DNA of 64,000 nt from Diabrotica undecimpunctata (GCF_040954645.1 NC_092806.1:28421644-28485643); one strand, 5' to 3'. Shown: positions 32,728 to 42,777, counted from the first letter of the stretch. A program made the numbers and translations. Notes: a model not told the origin generated them from the letters alone.

Positions 32728-33681
32728 TTTTTATTAACAAAATCGCATCAGCCAAATTGGCTATTAGCGAAACAATAGTAGCAAACAATAATTTGTATTA
32801 CATTTATATATGTTTAGATAGCGTTTAGAATGTTAATTGAAGTTAAGAAACTTTTTAGGTTTAACATACTGCACTGTGGACCTAAAATATCACTTAGTTT
32901 GTTGGGTATATTGTACAACATGCGCTTTGACGTTAATGCTGGACATTTCTCTAATATATGTTTGATTGTTAATTGTTCTTCACAGTTGTCACATCTTGGT
33001 TCTTGTTTGTTGGAAAACACATGGCTATTAGTTGATCGCGTATGACCCAGCCGGAGTCGCGTTATTATTACCTGGTCTCTCCGACTTGTTGGTAATGTGG
33101 GCCAGGGTTTTATCGATTTTTTACTATCGCGTAGCTTGGCCGTTGACACTTTTCACTTTTCTTCCCGCACATTTATCGAACTTTACGTTTGACCGCAGCT
33201 TTCACGTCCACACTCATAAATGTTTCAGTACAGACTGCATTATCACTAGTTGCAGCTTCTTTTGCAGCGTTGTCTGTCACTTCATTTCCTTGAATTTCAA
33301 TATGGGATGGTATTCAGAAGAATATAATATTTTTTCCATTCAGTTGAGCGGTATGAACTTCTTGTTTTATCTTGATGACCAAAAGATTAGTTGGATAGAC
33401 ATATTGGATTGACTGTACCGAACTTAGAGAGTCTGAGAGTATATTATAATTGGTATTACTGGATGCGTTGACAGTAAGGGTGGTCTGGTATAGAGCGTAT
33501 AAATCAGCAGAGTAAATGAAGTACTCTGAAGGGAGTTTGTATTTATTTGTCGATGTTGGGGTTATGACTGCAGCACCAGTACCTTCATTTGATTTAGATG
33601 CATCTATGTATATATGTGTATATTCCTTGTAGATGTGAAACATATTATTGAAGGCGGATTATTTGATTAACTGTGGGTTTG
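32728..33681 (-). mobile_element. RNase-H LINE (inner), 5'-truncated, 15-bp TSD
   Basis: Flanked by identical TTTAGCTGTCGTCTT at 32713-32727 and 33682-33696. The minus-strand 3' end is a short A run. The insert belongs to the same broad LINE type as its host. Confidence 0.75.
32814..33643 (-). pseudogene. LINE RNase H domain and C-terminal zinc motif
   Basis: The minus-strand frame from 33643 has the RNase H first motif IYIDASKSNEGTGAA, a DLYALY element where Glu is usual, LSDSLS with the third acidic residue, and a PSHIEIQGNEVTDNAAKEAA final motif just past the stop near 33314. A second frame (33149-32814) has RLRLGHTRSTNSHVF and CDNCEEQLTIKHILEKCP. RNase H removes the RNA strand during element replication. 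The Glu-to-Asp change and the stop suggest loss of function. Confidence 0.75.
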
Positions 33682-33696
33682 TTTAGCTGTCGTCTT
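33682..33696. repeat. TSD right copy (15 bp)
   Basis: TTTAGCTGTCGTCTT, identical to 32713-32727. Confidence 0.8.
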
Positions 33697-34005
33697 ACTT
33701 CACTGTATTGATAACATTCGGTAAGAATGTGTTTCACTCTTAGTTGGCAAAGGGATGTTTGACAGATAGGCCTGACATCTGATGACATCAGGAAGCTGTG
33801 TGTTAGTTTGGTGTGGCCTATACGGATTCTTCGAATAATTGTAAGGTCTTGTCTAGATAGTCCCGTGGGCCAGTGTGTAATGGCTTATACATTGAGGGCT
33901 GGATTGCACGTAAGGATGTATTTCAGGAGCTCCAGTGGGTTTGCCATAATCTCCTGCCGAATCTGTATGCTTCTGTTTTTAAATCTTTGCAAATTTTAAT
34001 GTGAG

Positions 34006-34574
34006 TTATTGATGTAATGTCATATTAACAATTTTTTTTTATTAAGTGCTGGACTTTAGACTGACAATATAACAACTTTGTGACTTGCCTTTTTTTATTT
34101 ATTTTATATGAAAACATTCTTTTTAATCTTTTGATTATTCCTTCGATAATATTTGACAAGTTCTACAATATTATAAGCTGCAAAAAAGATTTTTGGTTCC
34201 TAATGTTCAGCTAATTATAATTACATTACTGCTATCGATCCTGTTTGAAACAACTCTAGTTATATTCCATATGTGACGCAGTTATCATTGATTGTATTTA
34301 AATCAACATCTGGTATGCACTAATTTGGATATCTTAAACATTATATAATTTAAAATCAATTTGATAAGTAAGATAATGTTAACTATTCATTTACTTTATC
34401 ATAAATTCAAGGTCTTACAATAATCTTCAATAATCACAAAACAGATTCAGATAAAGAACGTGCGTAATTCAGGAACGTGAAGCAATCAACTGTCTAAACG
34501 GAATCATCTGGAGCAAAAATTTAACGGCGCCAAGAATATACAATATATAACATATAACACTTCTTTTTCTTCTT
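34006..34574. other. AT-rich spacer, no gene seen
   Basis: No coding signal or repeat pair recognised. Confidence 0.45.
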
Positions 34575-34923
34575 TCTTCTTGTATGTAGGCTTTAAAGCC
34601 TGTTTCTTATTCAATATTAGCCTCCTAAATTGTTTAAAATATCGCACCATTTTTTTCTTGGTCGTCCAATACTTCTTCGTCCATTTGGTGACTTATTTTG
34701 TGCTATTCGTACTATCCTATCCTCTGTCATTCTACTAATGTGTTCATTTCACTCCTGTTGTTCTTTTGTCGCCCATCAATTTATGTCGTCTATATTGCAT
34801 GCTCTTCTTATGTTTTCGCTTTTCTCCCAAACAGTCTTTTCCTTGATATTCGTCGGAGTATTTTCATCTCTGTTGTTTCTAGCAGTCGTCTCGTTTCAGA
34901 GTGTCAGATCTTGTTTCCGCCGT
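34575..34923 (-). pseudogene. LINE Y C-terminal piece
   Basis: On the minus strand, from 34923: ETRSDTLKR, then MKILRRISRKRLFG, a TKEQQEWNEH...RMTEDRIVRIA block, and NGRRSIGRPRKKW near 34640-34690. This is the C-terminal end of the RT whose main part lies 4.6 kb to the right. It contains frameshifts. Confidence 0.7.
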
Positions 34924-34927
34924 GTAT
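34924..34927. repeat. Solo LTR TSD left copy (GTAT)
   Basis: Four-base copy matching 39515-39518. The length is weak evidence alone; support comes from the TG...CA ends and the restored LINE Y frame. Confidence 0.6.
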
Positions 34928-35316
34928 TGTCACCTCGGGGGAACAAATAAGGGTCTAACCACCTTCTGATATCCCCGAGTGCTCTGTAGAGGGCTTCGGA
35001 GTAAACGTCGTGAGCTCCTCTACTTAAGTCTATTTTCGGGTTATGGACTCGAAAAATATTTATATCTTCGGTGTCTTGCCTTGAAAAAGGCAAGATATTT
35101 CTTACACAACAAATTCCTCGTCGAAAATGGTACAATAGGTTGTGGTCTTCCGATGGCTTGTCTTGAGAAAGACAAGATATTTTCTTACATGACAAAGGAT
35201 TGTCGAAATAAAAACACCAAGTTAAAGTTGAAAATAACTCTCAGCCACATAGTATGGAAAATAGAACAGGAGCAGAGCCCCTAGAGCACTAAGCTCTCGG
35301 AGAGCCCGCGAGGAAC

Positions 35317-35331
35317 TGACCAGGCTGACCT
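35317..35331. repeat. LINE X TSD left copy (15 bp)
   Basis: TGACCAGGCTGACCT, identical to 39368-39382. Confidence 0.85.
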
Positions 35332-35632
35332 CATCATCATACCATGTTCATTCTCAGGAGGATAGGGTAAGGACTCTTTATTAATGAGGGAGAGAATGTT
35401 GGAAGTGCCCGTTTAGGGTCGGTTGACCCTCTTCAGGCTAGAGTTTGAATGTTGTTGTTTAAATAATGGCGTACACACAGCTAAAACAACCCGAAAAATC
35501 ACCGGCGATTTTTCGTTCTTCTTTCTTCGTCACTTTTCAGCAGCCAGCGAGCCAGGGGCGAGAGGGTTTGACTGGAATCGATGTTCTTTCCAGTAAATGT
35601 GTTGGTTTTTGAGCTAGATACGACAAGCCCTG

Positions 35633-36121
35633 TCTCTAGTGACCATTGGTCCTGTGCAGTCTCGAGCTTAACTCGGCCCCAAAACCAGTGTATTGCACTG
35701 AAATTTTGTAGACGAGTGTGCTCGTGAGTGGAGGCGCCTCGGCTTTCGAGAGTTGACTTGTCGCATTTCGCTCAGTGTGAATGTGTATGTAAATCAAACA
35801 GTGACGGCCGCTGCCATTTCGATGTTACAGATTCCGTCGAATCACTTAGATTTTCTCCGGCCGCCCACAGACTCCGTATAAAGTAACGGAGGCTGCAGAT
35901 GGTCGGAGGTCCCGGTGATGAGGATATTTCGGTAGCAGAAAGAGTGCCCCTTTCACTGTTTGATTTGTGTGTGTGTGTGTGTGTGAATGTGATTTAGTGT
36001 GTATGTGTGCGAGTCTGAATCGACAGAAACTAGAACCGTGTTCTCTAGTGACCATTGTTCCTGCAGCCGTTTATGCGTTTGCAACCGACTTCAGAACTAG
36101 TGTATTGCACTAAAATTTTGT
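35633..36121 (-). repeat. Duplicated motif in LINE X 3' UTR
   Basis: Two related ~78-bp segments (35633-35709 and 36042-36121), 409 bp apart, share TCTCTAGTGACCATTG at one end and AGTGTATTGCACT plus AAATTTTGT at the other. A short (GT)n run lies between them (35967-35985). Confidence 0.55.
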
Positions 36122-36310
36122 TGTCGGTCGCTTACGCTAACGGCCAGGCCTCGTCGGAGTTCGATAGACGGTTCCAGCGATTGTCGATTCAGTTGAGAAA
36201 ATAGTTGCGGCTATTTTCTCAGGGACGGACAGGTATCGTTGAGTAGTGAGATTGGGAAACCGCAAAAAACCAATCTCCCCCTGTCCGGGGTAGGGAATAG
36301 GATGTGATAT

Positions 36311-39136
36311 TTATGGGGTTCTGTAGGCTAGTGGAGTGGCCTCGAGGATGTCAACATATTCATCAGGAAGTTCGTCGTCTATGCATGACTGCAATAGAAT
36401 TGATGGTGGGTGAGGATATTTGATTTTAGGTATTCGGGTGGATATGTGACCTAGGAAGGAACAGGAACTTTTTAGGGTATTTTGTGTGATAGAAAGGGGG
36501 CCGTTAATAGTTTTGAGGGTGAAGTTCCTGTTGAGAGATTTTATTCTCTCGATAACGGGAGTGGTATTTGCTGTGCGGTGGATTTCACGGGAGGGGAAGT
36601 GCCAACGTTTTCTGCACGTTCTACGCAAGATTCTACGCTCCGCAGCAGACAGTTTGTTCCTTTGATAACTTTTAAGAAGGCAATATAAGCTAGACTTATA
36701 CTCAATAACGGGTCGAATGAATGTTTTGTAAGTGTGTGTGAGAGTTTTATTGTTGGTTTTGCCAAACGTCGCTGATAATGGAACTAGGAGACGGGCTCGG
36801 TTTCTGACCCTATCTAAAGTTGCCTTTAGATCAGGTTCCCAGTTGAGTGTTTTAGTAAATAAAACACCCAAATAGGTAGCTGTCGGGCTAAAAACGAGTC
36901 TTTCTCCCATCAAAAACAGGGGCGTTTGGTCGGCGCGATTGCGCATGATACCAGATGATGAATGTGGGCAGCGAAACACGATAGTTTGTGTTTTCGCCGC
37001 GTTTAGTGTGACTCTCCACTTATTACACCATTCTTCGACACCGTTTAAAAGAGTTTGTGCTTTTCTAAAAGTTGTCTCAGGGGCAAATCTGCTCGCTGTT
37101 GTAAGGAGGGCTGTATCGTCTGCATAGAGGTACATTTGCGTGTGCGGTAGGTTTGGGATAGGGATAGAACTGTTGTATGTGATGTACAACAGGGGTGCGA
37201 GTACTGAGCCTTGAGGTACTCCCGCTAGGGGAGTGAATGGGGTGGAAACTTTATCGCTTATTCTCACTTTCACTGTTCTATTCGATAAGTAAGAGTGTAT
37301 GATTTTAGTGAATTGTAGGGGTAGCCCGATGTCCATAAGCCTCCGAATTAGTCCGTCGTGCCAGACTTGATCGAAGGCTTTCTGTACATCAAGAAAAGTG
37401 GCTATGGCGATACCGTTACTGTTTAACGTCTGAGTGACTTTAGAGGTGAAATCTACTAATGCATTTTTTGTGGATCTATTAGGTTGGAATCCGTATTGAA
37501 ATTTTTGGATGATATTGTGACTGTCGAGAAAGTCGCTGAGCCTCTCTTTTAGGATTAGCTCAAGAACTTTCCCTAATGAATTTATTAAGGAGATAGGTCG
37601 ATATGATTCCACGTTAGTAAGGGGTTTACCTTTTTTAGGTATCATGATTGTGTCTGCTATTTTCCAAGGAGTAGGAAAATAGTAGTATTTGAGACATGCA
37701 TTAATGATTTTTGTGAGAAGTGGGATTATACTCTCTGGAAGTTGCTTTAGACACCTTCTACTGATATTGTCAGGTCCGGGAGAGTTATTTTTGCCTATTT
37801 GGCAATAACTCTCCGTTTCTCTGTCAGTAATAGGGTCCATAATTGGGACGTGGTTTGGAGTTTGATGCAAGAGAGTATTTCTTACTGCAAATTCAGTTTC
37901 AAGTTTAAATAAGCGATCAAAGTTTGGTTTGTCTGGGGTGCGAAAATTTTCGTTGAGTGAGTTTTTGAATGCCTCAGCTTTTAGTTCGGGAGAACTAATA
38001 ATTTGGTTATTAATCAACAGATGAGAGGGTTGTGATAGTTTTTGTTTTGTTAGGACTTTAAATTTATTCCAGAATTTACTCCCATCTCTGTAATCCAATT
38101 TCGAGGTAGCATCTTCCCACTGGCGAGCCTGTAGGATAGATATTTCTCTCTTAATTCGAGCAGAGATGCGATTATATTCTGTTTTGACGAGGGGGTCTCT
38201 GTTGATTTTGTATTGACGTAAAAGCCGTCTTTTTTGATGTATTTTGGCAATGATGTATTGTGGAAGTGCCGGTGAGAATGGTAGAATGGTTTTCATTGGA
38301 ATTGAGTGATTGATTGCCTCGATTATGAGGTTTTCAATTTGGATAACACTCTGATCGATAATTTCGGTTGAATTTAATTCGCCTAACTCAGGAATGTTGT
38401 TATTTATGAAGTTTTGGAATCGTGGCCAGTTTGCGTGACGATAATCTCTTATTTGTCTGGGAGGAGGTGGGATTTGAGGAGACATGATATCAGAATTAAC
38501 TAATATCGGGAGATGGTCGGACGTTATTGTATCGCCTATGTGACATCTATCGTCGAACCTATGCATCACGCTACCTGTAACAATGATGTGGTCCACTATA
38601 GATGCCCCATTTGCGTTCAAAAACGTGTAGTTTGTGTTTGTGATTCTTATGATTGGAAGGTCTAGAAGTATATCAGTTAGTCTGATGCCTTCCGGATTTG
38701 TAGAGTGATCACCGAATTGAGTGCGTCTACAGTTCAGGTCGCCCATGAGAATTGCTTTATTTAGAGTAGAGAAATACTCTAAAAGTTCTAAAGAAAGCGG
38801 GTTTGCTGGGTGTCTGTAGTAAGAGATTATCGTAAGGGTTTGGTTATTAGGGAGATGCAGATCGATTGCCAGGAAGTCCACGTTGGGTGGAGGGACGTTT
38901 TGTGGAAATACGTGGGGGGAGTGTGGTAGTCCGTGTTTGATAAGGATACCATTCCCACGGGAAACCTGACAGCGGCTTCGATAGATTGTAGTATATCCTG
39001 CAAAGGTCGGAGTGTTTTGACAAAGTGTGTCAGATAGGGCGAGGATTTGGATGTTGTGATTTTGCAGGATATGTTTGATTAGGGGTCTCTTTTTAGAGAT
39101 CCCTTGGCAATTAACTGCACCGATTGTGAAATCCAT
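36311..39136 (-). CDS. LINE X ORF2: endonuclease and reverse transcriptase, intact 941 aa
   Basis: The start ATG at 39136 lies 12 bases after the ORF1 stop, a normal LINE spacing. Residues 1-220 are an AP endonuclease (VNCQGISKKRPLI, LMGDLNCRRTQFGD, TSDHLPILV). Residues about 440-760 are the RT: ADTIMIPKKGKP, SYRPISLINSLGKVLE, QYGFQPNRSTKNAL, motif A ATFLDVQKAFDQVWH, motif B GVPQGSVLAPLLY, catalytic YLYADDTALL, then the thumb with ATYLGVLF. The C-terminal part has the WHFPSREIHR and DYVDILEA-like region without an RNase H domain. All catalytic residues look intact and there is no stop. The 5'-truncated ORF1 probably prevents autonomy. Confidence 0.9.
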   Translation of the reverse strand: MDFTIGAVNCQGISKKRPLIKHILQNHNIQILALSDTLCQNTPTFAGYTTIYRSRCQVSRGNGILIKHGLPHSPHVFPQNVPPPNVDFLAIDLHLPNNQTLTIISYYRHPANPLSLELLEYFSTLNKAILMGDLNCRRTQFGDHSTNPEGIRLTDILLDLPIIRITNTNYTFLNANGASIVDHIIVTGSVMHRFDDRCHIGDTITSDHLPILVNSDIMSPQIPPPPRQIRDYRHANWPRFQNFINNNIPELGELNSTEIIDQSVIQIENLIIEAINHSIPMKTILPFSPALPQYIIAKIHQKRRLLRQYKINRDPLVKTEYNRISARIKREISILQARQWEDATSKLDYRDGSKFWNKFKVLTKQKLSQPSHLLINNQIISSPELKAEAFKNSLNENFRTPDKPNFDRLFKLETEFAVRNTLLHQTPNHVPIMDPITDRETESYCQIGKNNSPGPDNISRRCLKQLPESIIPLLTKIINACLKYYYFPTPWKIADTIMIPKKGKPLTNVESYRPISLINSLGKVLELILKERLSDFLDSHNIIQKFQYGFQPNRSTKNALVDFTSKVTQTLNSNGIAIATFLDVQKAFDQVWHDGLIRRLMDIGLPLQFTKIIHSYLSNRTVKVRISDKVSTPFTPLAGVPQGSVLAPLLYITYNSSIPIPNLPHTQMYLYADDTALLTTASRFAPETTFRKAQTLLNGVEEWCNKWRVTLNAAKTQTIVFRCPHSSSGIMRNRADQTPLFLMGERLVFSPTATYLGVLFTKTLNWEPDLKATLDRVRNRARLLVPLSATFGKTNNKTLTHTYKTFIRPVIEYKSSLYCLLKSYQRNKLSAAERRILRRTCRKRWHFPSREIHRTANTTPVIERIKSLNRNFTLKTINGPLSITQNTLKSSCSFLGHISTRIPKIKYPHPPSILLQSCIDDELPDEYVDILEATPLAYRTP

Positions 39137-39147
39137 TAACAGCGGAT

Positions 39148-39367
39148 TTAGAAGTTAGGATGAAAAGAGATATCTACGTTGTTATTGTGGCCAGACAATA
39201 CGATTGTGTGGCCGAATATCTTTTCAATCACAGAGCTTGTGATTGAAGTAATGAGATCTCTCCTTTCGGGAAGGATATTGAGAAGGACAAGGGTGCTGAG
39301 TTTAATGGTATTTTTTAAATCAGTGGTTAGGTCGAAAGGTGGAGTTGATCTTTCGATCGTCAGAGGT
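39148..39367 (-). pseudogene. LINE X ORF1 C-terminal remnant
   Basis: About 73 codons end at a stop just before ORF2. The open frame continues to 39477, but the part beyond 39367 is solo-LTR sequence across the insertion junction and joins in frame by chance. The remnant shows no zinc knuckle. It is the 5' truncation point of LINE X. Confidence 0.6.
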
Positions 39368-39382
39368 TGACCAGGCTGACCT
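39368..39382. repeat. LINE X TSD right copy (15 bp)
   Basis: TGACCAGGCTGACCT, identical to 35317-35331. Confidence 0.85.
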
Positions 39383-39514
39383 GAAAATCGCCAATATTTA
39401 TATGTGCCGTTCGAGCGATAAATAGGGATTTCCAGGTCAAGAGCCAATGGGAAAATTTGAGGCGGGGCGATGCGCATCGAAATGCTAGTCCACAGACTAT
39501 GGCATTCGATGACA

Positions 39515-39518
39515 GTAT
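39515..39518. repeat. Solo LTR TSD right copy (GTAT)
   Basis: Matches 34924-34927. Confidence 0.6.
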
Positions 39519-40470
39519 GTTAATATAGGTCGAATTGCTACTTTATAAATTCTTGTTTTTGTGTCTTGTGTTAGGTGTTTGTTCTTTCAGATTGTGTCAT
39601 TAAGAGATCCCGCCGATTTACTTGCTTTTAAGCTTTGTTGTAGTACTTTTTCTTCAAAATCTCCGTAACTAGTTATATCTATTCCCAGATATCTAAACTT
39701 TACTTCCTGCTTCATTATTTTCCCATCAATTTCAATTTTATACCGTAGTGGATATTTAGATGTTGTCATATATTTGATTTTTTCTGCTGATATTATCATA
39801 TTGTATTTCTGGGCTGTTGTATTAAAGATGTGTGTTAATCTTTGAAGCTTGTCTTCTGTCTCGGTGATTAATGCGGCGTCGTCTGCATAACATAATATTT
39901 GGATTTCTTTGTTCCCATTCTGTAACCATGACCTTTACGTACTGCTTTGATTATTTCGTCCATTATTATATTAAAGAGAAGTTAGCTTAACTAGTCACTC
40001 TGTCTGACTCCGCTTTGTACTGGTATACCATTGTGTTAGTTTTCAATGTTTACGATGGTTTGTATTGTTGGTATGCTTTTTTTTTACAGTAGGTGTAAGA
40101 CGTCTTCGACTTGGATGCGATCAAAAGCCTTTGTCAGTAAAACATAGATATGCTGGTTTATTGTACTCGATGGCTTTTTCTGTCTTATTACAAACACGGC
40201 GTCTACGCAGGATCTTTCGGATCTAAATCCTTGTTTTTCATCTGATAAAGTTGCTAATTTATTGATTTTGTTGGTTAGGACTTTTGTGGTAAGCTTAAGT
40301 GCGGTGTTCAGTAGATTTATATAACTATAATTGTTGGAGTCTTCTTTATCTCCTTTCTTGAACATTGGTATCATTTCTGCTTCTTACATGTTGTTTTTAA
40401 TTTTCGCCCAGCTCGCGTTTATATCTTCGATGTCGTCTATTTGTTTTAGCTGTATCTTTTGTGCCAGCCT
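39515..40470 (-). pseudogene. LINE Y reverse transcriptase, main part
   Basis: Frames 40374-40084 and 39799-39587 and shifted sequence between them show MIPMFKKGDKEDSNNYS, KQGFRSERSCVDAVF, a diverged motif A (LLTKAFDRI), a LLFNIIMDEI motif B, a YADDAALI-like catalytic motif near 39880, and FRYLGIDITSYGDFEE followed by the thumb. Several stops and frameshifts are present. A deletion joins an upstream linker to the RT near 40385. Confidence 0.7.
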
Positions 40471-40480
40471 CCTTTGACAT

Positions 40481-40570
40481 TTCTTCTTCTTGTAGTTCCT
40501 TCTCCTATCGGAGGTTGGCTATCATCACAGCTATCCGTACCTTATTGGCTGCCCTAAAAAGATCTACTGA
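40481..40570 (-). mobile_element. 90-bp LINE tail insertion with 10-bp TSD
   Basis: CCTTTGACAT occurs at 40471-40480 and 40571-40580. The insert reads on the minus strand as the last ~25 codons of the GPGRRR-family ORF (DLFRAANKVRIAVMIANLR) followed by a GAA-type tail. It is an extreme 5' truncation. Confidence 0.75.
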
Positions 40571-40580
40571 CCTTTGACAT

Positions 40581-40859
40581 ATAACACTCTAATTAAAAAT
40601 AGTCTATTATACGGCTCAAAAACATAAAAAACATAAAAGAATCATACAAGCGACCAACATGAATGCATTTAAAAGATCAGTTAGAATATTGAGAAAAAAA
40701 ATATCACAGAACAAATGGAATTTCAGGATGCAAGGATTAAATACTGACATCGAAAGGAAACAACAAGCACTCAATTGGATACGAAAAGCATGAGTGTAAG
40801 GAACTTGGAAAAACTAATGGAGTCTCTATATCGGACAACGTCGCCACATGTTTGAAACC

Positions 40860-40860
<1 letters not shown>
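40581..40860 (+). pseudogene. LINE RT thumb scrap
   Basis: The start of the stretch reads YNTLIKNSLLYGSKT, the RT thumb signature, followed by weak similarity to the region after it (NAFKRSVRILRK). No longer frame survives. Confidence 0.4.

Positions 40861-40861
<1 letters not shown>

Positions 40862-40914
<53 letters not shown>
40862..40914. repeat. (TA)n microsatellite, about 26 units
   Basis: Uninterrupted TA array directly after the RT scrap; the second long TA array in the window. Confidence 0.95.
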
Positions 40915-40917
<3 letters not shown>

Positions 40918-41329
40918 CAAATTAAAATATATAATATCATTAAGACTAGACCACGCACCTAACGAGTTGTTAAAATATAACTTATGGAAGCAATATTATC
41001 GAAATATTAAAAATTAACAAAGTGCATCAAGGTTATTTTAAAATAAACAGTAGGTAATCTCAGATGACTGACACAAGTCCCACTATGTCTTTCTTCAAAA
41101 TGGGTCAAAAAACAAAACCAACAAACTGTAGTTTCCATAATGATAAAGTTATTTACTTACTACTAAAATTAAAAATATGAAACAAAAATATTATACGAGA
41201 TATATAAACACGCTTTTCAAGAAATACATCTACATGAGACGCACAGCTTGTTCTGAGATAACTTTAAATTTTTAACACAGTAAACAAATGTTCGGCTTAG
41301 TTTTATCGACGATGGTGTCTCGATTGCAT
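40915..41329. other. AT-rich spacer, no gene seen
   Basis: No coding signal or repeat pair recognised. Confidence 0.45.
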
Positions 41330-42010
41330 TATCTGCATTATATATTAAATATGCAGACGATATCGTTTTCTGGCAGATAATGTTGTAGAAATATGTTACA
41401 AATACGGCCTAAGACTAAATTGTAAGAAGAAAAAAATAATAATCATTACTAAGAACACCAACATTAACGTCTAAATTACCATAAACGATACACCTTTACT
41501 AAGAGTGGAGAAAATATGCTATCTGGGCTGCTATACTAAGGATATCTGAAATCATAGTTGTGAAATAAACTCACAATGAAAGAACCAGAAGGACTTTAAA
41601 CAATCTTAGGAAGTTTCTTTGCAACTTATTTTGAAGAATACATAGAAGATGCTATAAAACGGCTAGAGGCACAGGAGACATTTGAAATGGGTAGAGGCTA
41701 CCGACGTATATTAAGGGTCTGATATATACACCATATCTACACCACACAACTAACAGAACTCTTTTCCGGAGGCTAAGAAAGACAAAGAAATTATTAATAC
41801 CGTACAGAAAATTGGCCTACTTCGGTCACACTATGCGTATTAATAAATACCGACTTCAATAGTTTATTCTACAAGCAAGATTGAGGTTAAGAGAGGCCCT
41901 GGACGCAGACGTATATCCTGGCTGGTCAATCTTAGAAAATGGACTGGTTTAACATCAACATTAACTGATTTATTTAGAGCCAATGTGGTCGCTAACATCA
42001 CTAGAAGATA
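41330..42010 (+). pseudogene. GPGRRR-family LINE RT C-terminal half, decayed
   Basis: From about 41340 the plus strand reads a degraded YADDIVF-like motif (41350-41372), a YGLRLNCKKK helix, and a CYLGCYTKD piece in shifting frames. 41880-42010 gives KRGPGRRRISWLVNLRKW followed by the DLFRANVVANITRR end. Frameshifts are frequent. Confidence 0.6.
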
Positions 42011-42349
42011 GACACCTTTAGACTGTTTGCGTTGAAAGTCCTATTCCAGAAGTGTCGTCATCAGAGTAAAGATATTTTTACGTGAATTATTAACGTTCTT
42101 TTGAAAAACACTTAAAAAAAACAGAAACAGTCAAACAAACTTTTAACAGTCGCAAAAATTTTGCTTACAATTTAACATCATTAACAACAACATTAATAAT
42201 CAGATTAAAAATATATCAGACTGAAAAAAGATGGTTTTGCGATGCTTGTTTATAATAACTACAAATGTTGAATTTTATGATCCAATACGTCGCTATATTA
42301 GTGTTACAAGACTGCTTGGTCGAATATGCTAGATCCTAGCGGCCAGTGT
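42011..42349. other. No gene seen
   Basis: AT-rich spacer between two RT fragments; part may be 3' UTR of the preceding LINE. Confidence 0.35.
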
Positions 42350-42600
42350 ACTATAGCTCATGCTTTGTGAATTTTTAAAAAGTATTCGATGTAATCCAAC
42401 TTGCCAAATTAATGGAGATTTATATAATGAATAAAAATTATAGTAATTGATGGAAAACCTTTTCGCATCATTAAACATTTGTACTGGAATTAAACCACTA
42501 ACGTAAAAATTAAAACAGGTAAAAACCGACGAAATATCTATACAAAGAGAAGTTAGACTGGGTTGTATTCTATCCCTTATATTAGTCGATTTATATTCAG
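42350..42600 (+). pseudogene. LINE RT palm scrap
   Basis: Shifting frames give an AFDVIQLAKLME-like motif A region, a LYWNQTT-like segment and VRLGCILSLILVDLYSD, which corresponds to RT motif B. It lies downstream of the C-terminal piece at 41330-42010, so it is a separate copy or a rearranged one. Confidence 0.45.
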
Positions 42601-42777
42601 ATCTATGTTTAAAATATAAATAATAAATGAATAATAAAATAATTTATTGAATTTTAAAAATATTATTTAATGTAATAGCGAGCATCAAGTGTTCTGACAG
42701 CACACAAAACAAACACCAAAGTATCGAGAAGAGTCAACCAGAATAATTACTTACTAAATATTAAATGTGGGAAATTG

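Larger units (their letters stand above)
32641..34005 (-). mobile_element. RNase-H-bearing LINE tail (outer), split
   Basis: Minus-strand segments 34005-33682 and 32727-32641 form the C-terminal end of a LINE ORF: a RIRIGHTKLTHSFLM block and a CxxC...HILTEC zinc-binding motif on the right, then RRQLN and continuing ADILSD...FFRK to the end on the left. Removing 32728-33681 and one TSD copy reconnects the frame at RRQLN. Confidence 0.65.
35332..39367 (-). mobile_element. Jockey-group LINE X, recent, 15-bp TSD
   Basis: Identical TGACCAGGCTGACCT copies at 35317-35331 and 39368-39382 bound a 4036-bp minus-strand element. It has a 5'-truncated ORF1 end (39367-39148), an intact ORF2 (39136-36311), and a 3' UTR of about 980 bp ending in (ATG)n-like repeats at 35332-35342. 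It is inserted in the solo LTR and is the youngest layer of this nest. Confidence 0.85.
34928..39514. mobile_element. Solo LTR, split by a Jockey-group LINE
   Basis: The outer sequence starts TGTCACCTCGG (34928) and ends CGATGACA (39514), so it has the TG...CA ends of LTRs with a short TGTCA/TGACA inverted repeat, and is flanked by a 4-bp duplication GTAT at 34924-34927 and 39515-39518. Subtracting the LINE and one TSD copy leaves about 535 bp, a normal LTR size. No gag or pol accompanies it, so it is read as a solo LTR formed by LTR-LTR recombination. A TATA-like ATATTTATATC lies near 35056. Superfamily is not determined. Confidence 0.65.
34575..40580 (-). mobile_element. LINE Y, split by a solo LTR
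   Basis: Minus-strand RT sequence occupies 40580-39515 and resumes at 34927-34575. The right part ends within a RIYKVAIRPILTY thumb block and the left part begins at the codons that should follow, with an intact frame once the LTR and one TSD copy are removed. The family is the SVGRPRKRW-tailed one also present at 2485, 45010 and 48500. The element is 5'-truncated or deleted ahead of the RT, and a 90-bp foreign LINE tail sits at 40481-40570. Confidence 0.75.

Noticed and set aside
39148..39477. A single 109-codon ORF upstream of LINE X ORF2
   Set aside because: The 15-bp TSD places the LINE end at 39367, so codons beyond that belong to the solo LTR and join by chance.
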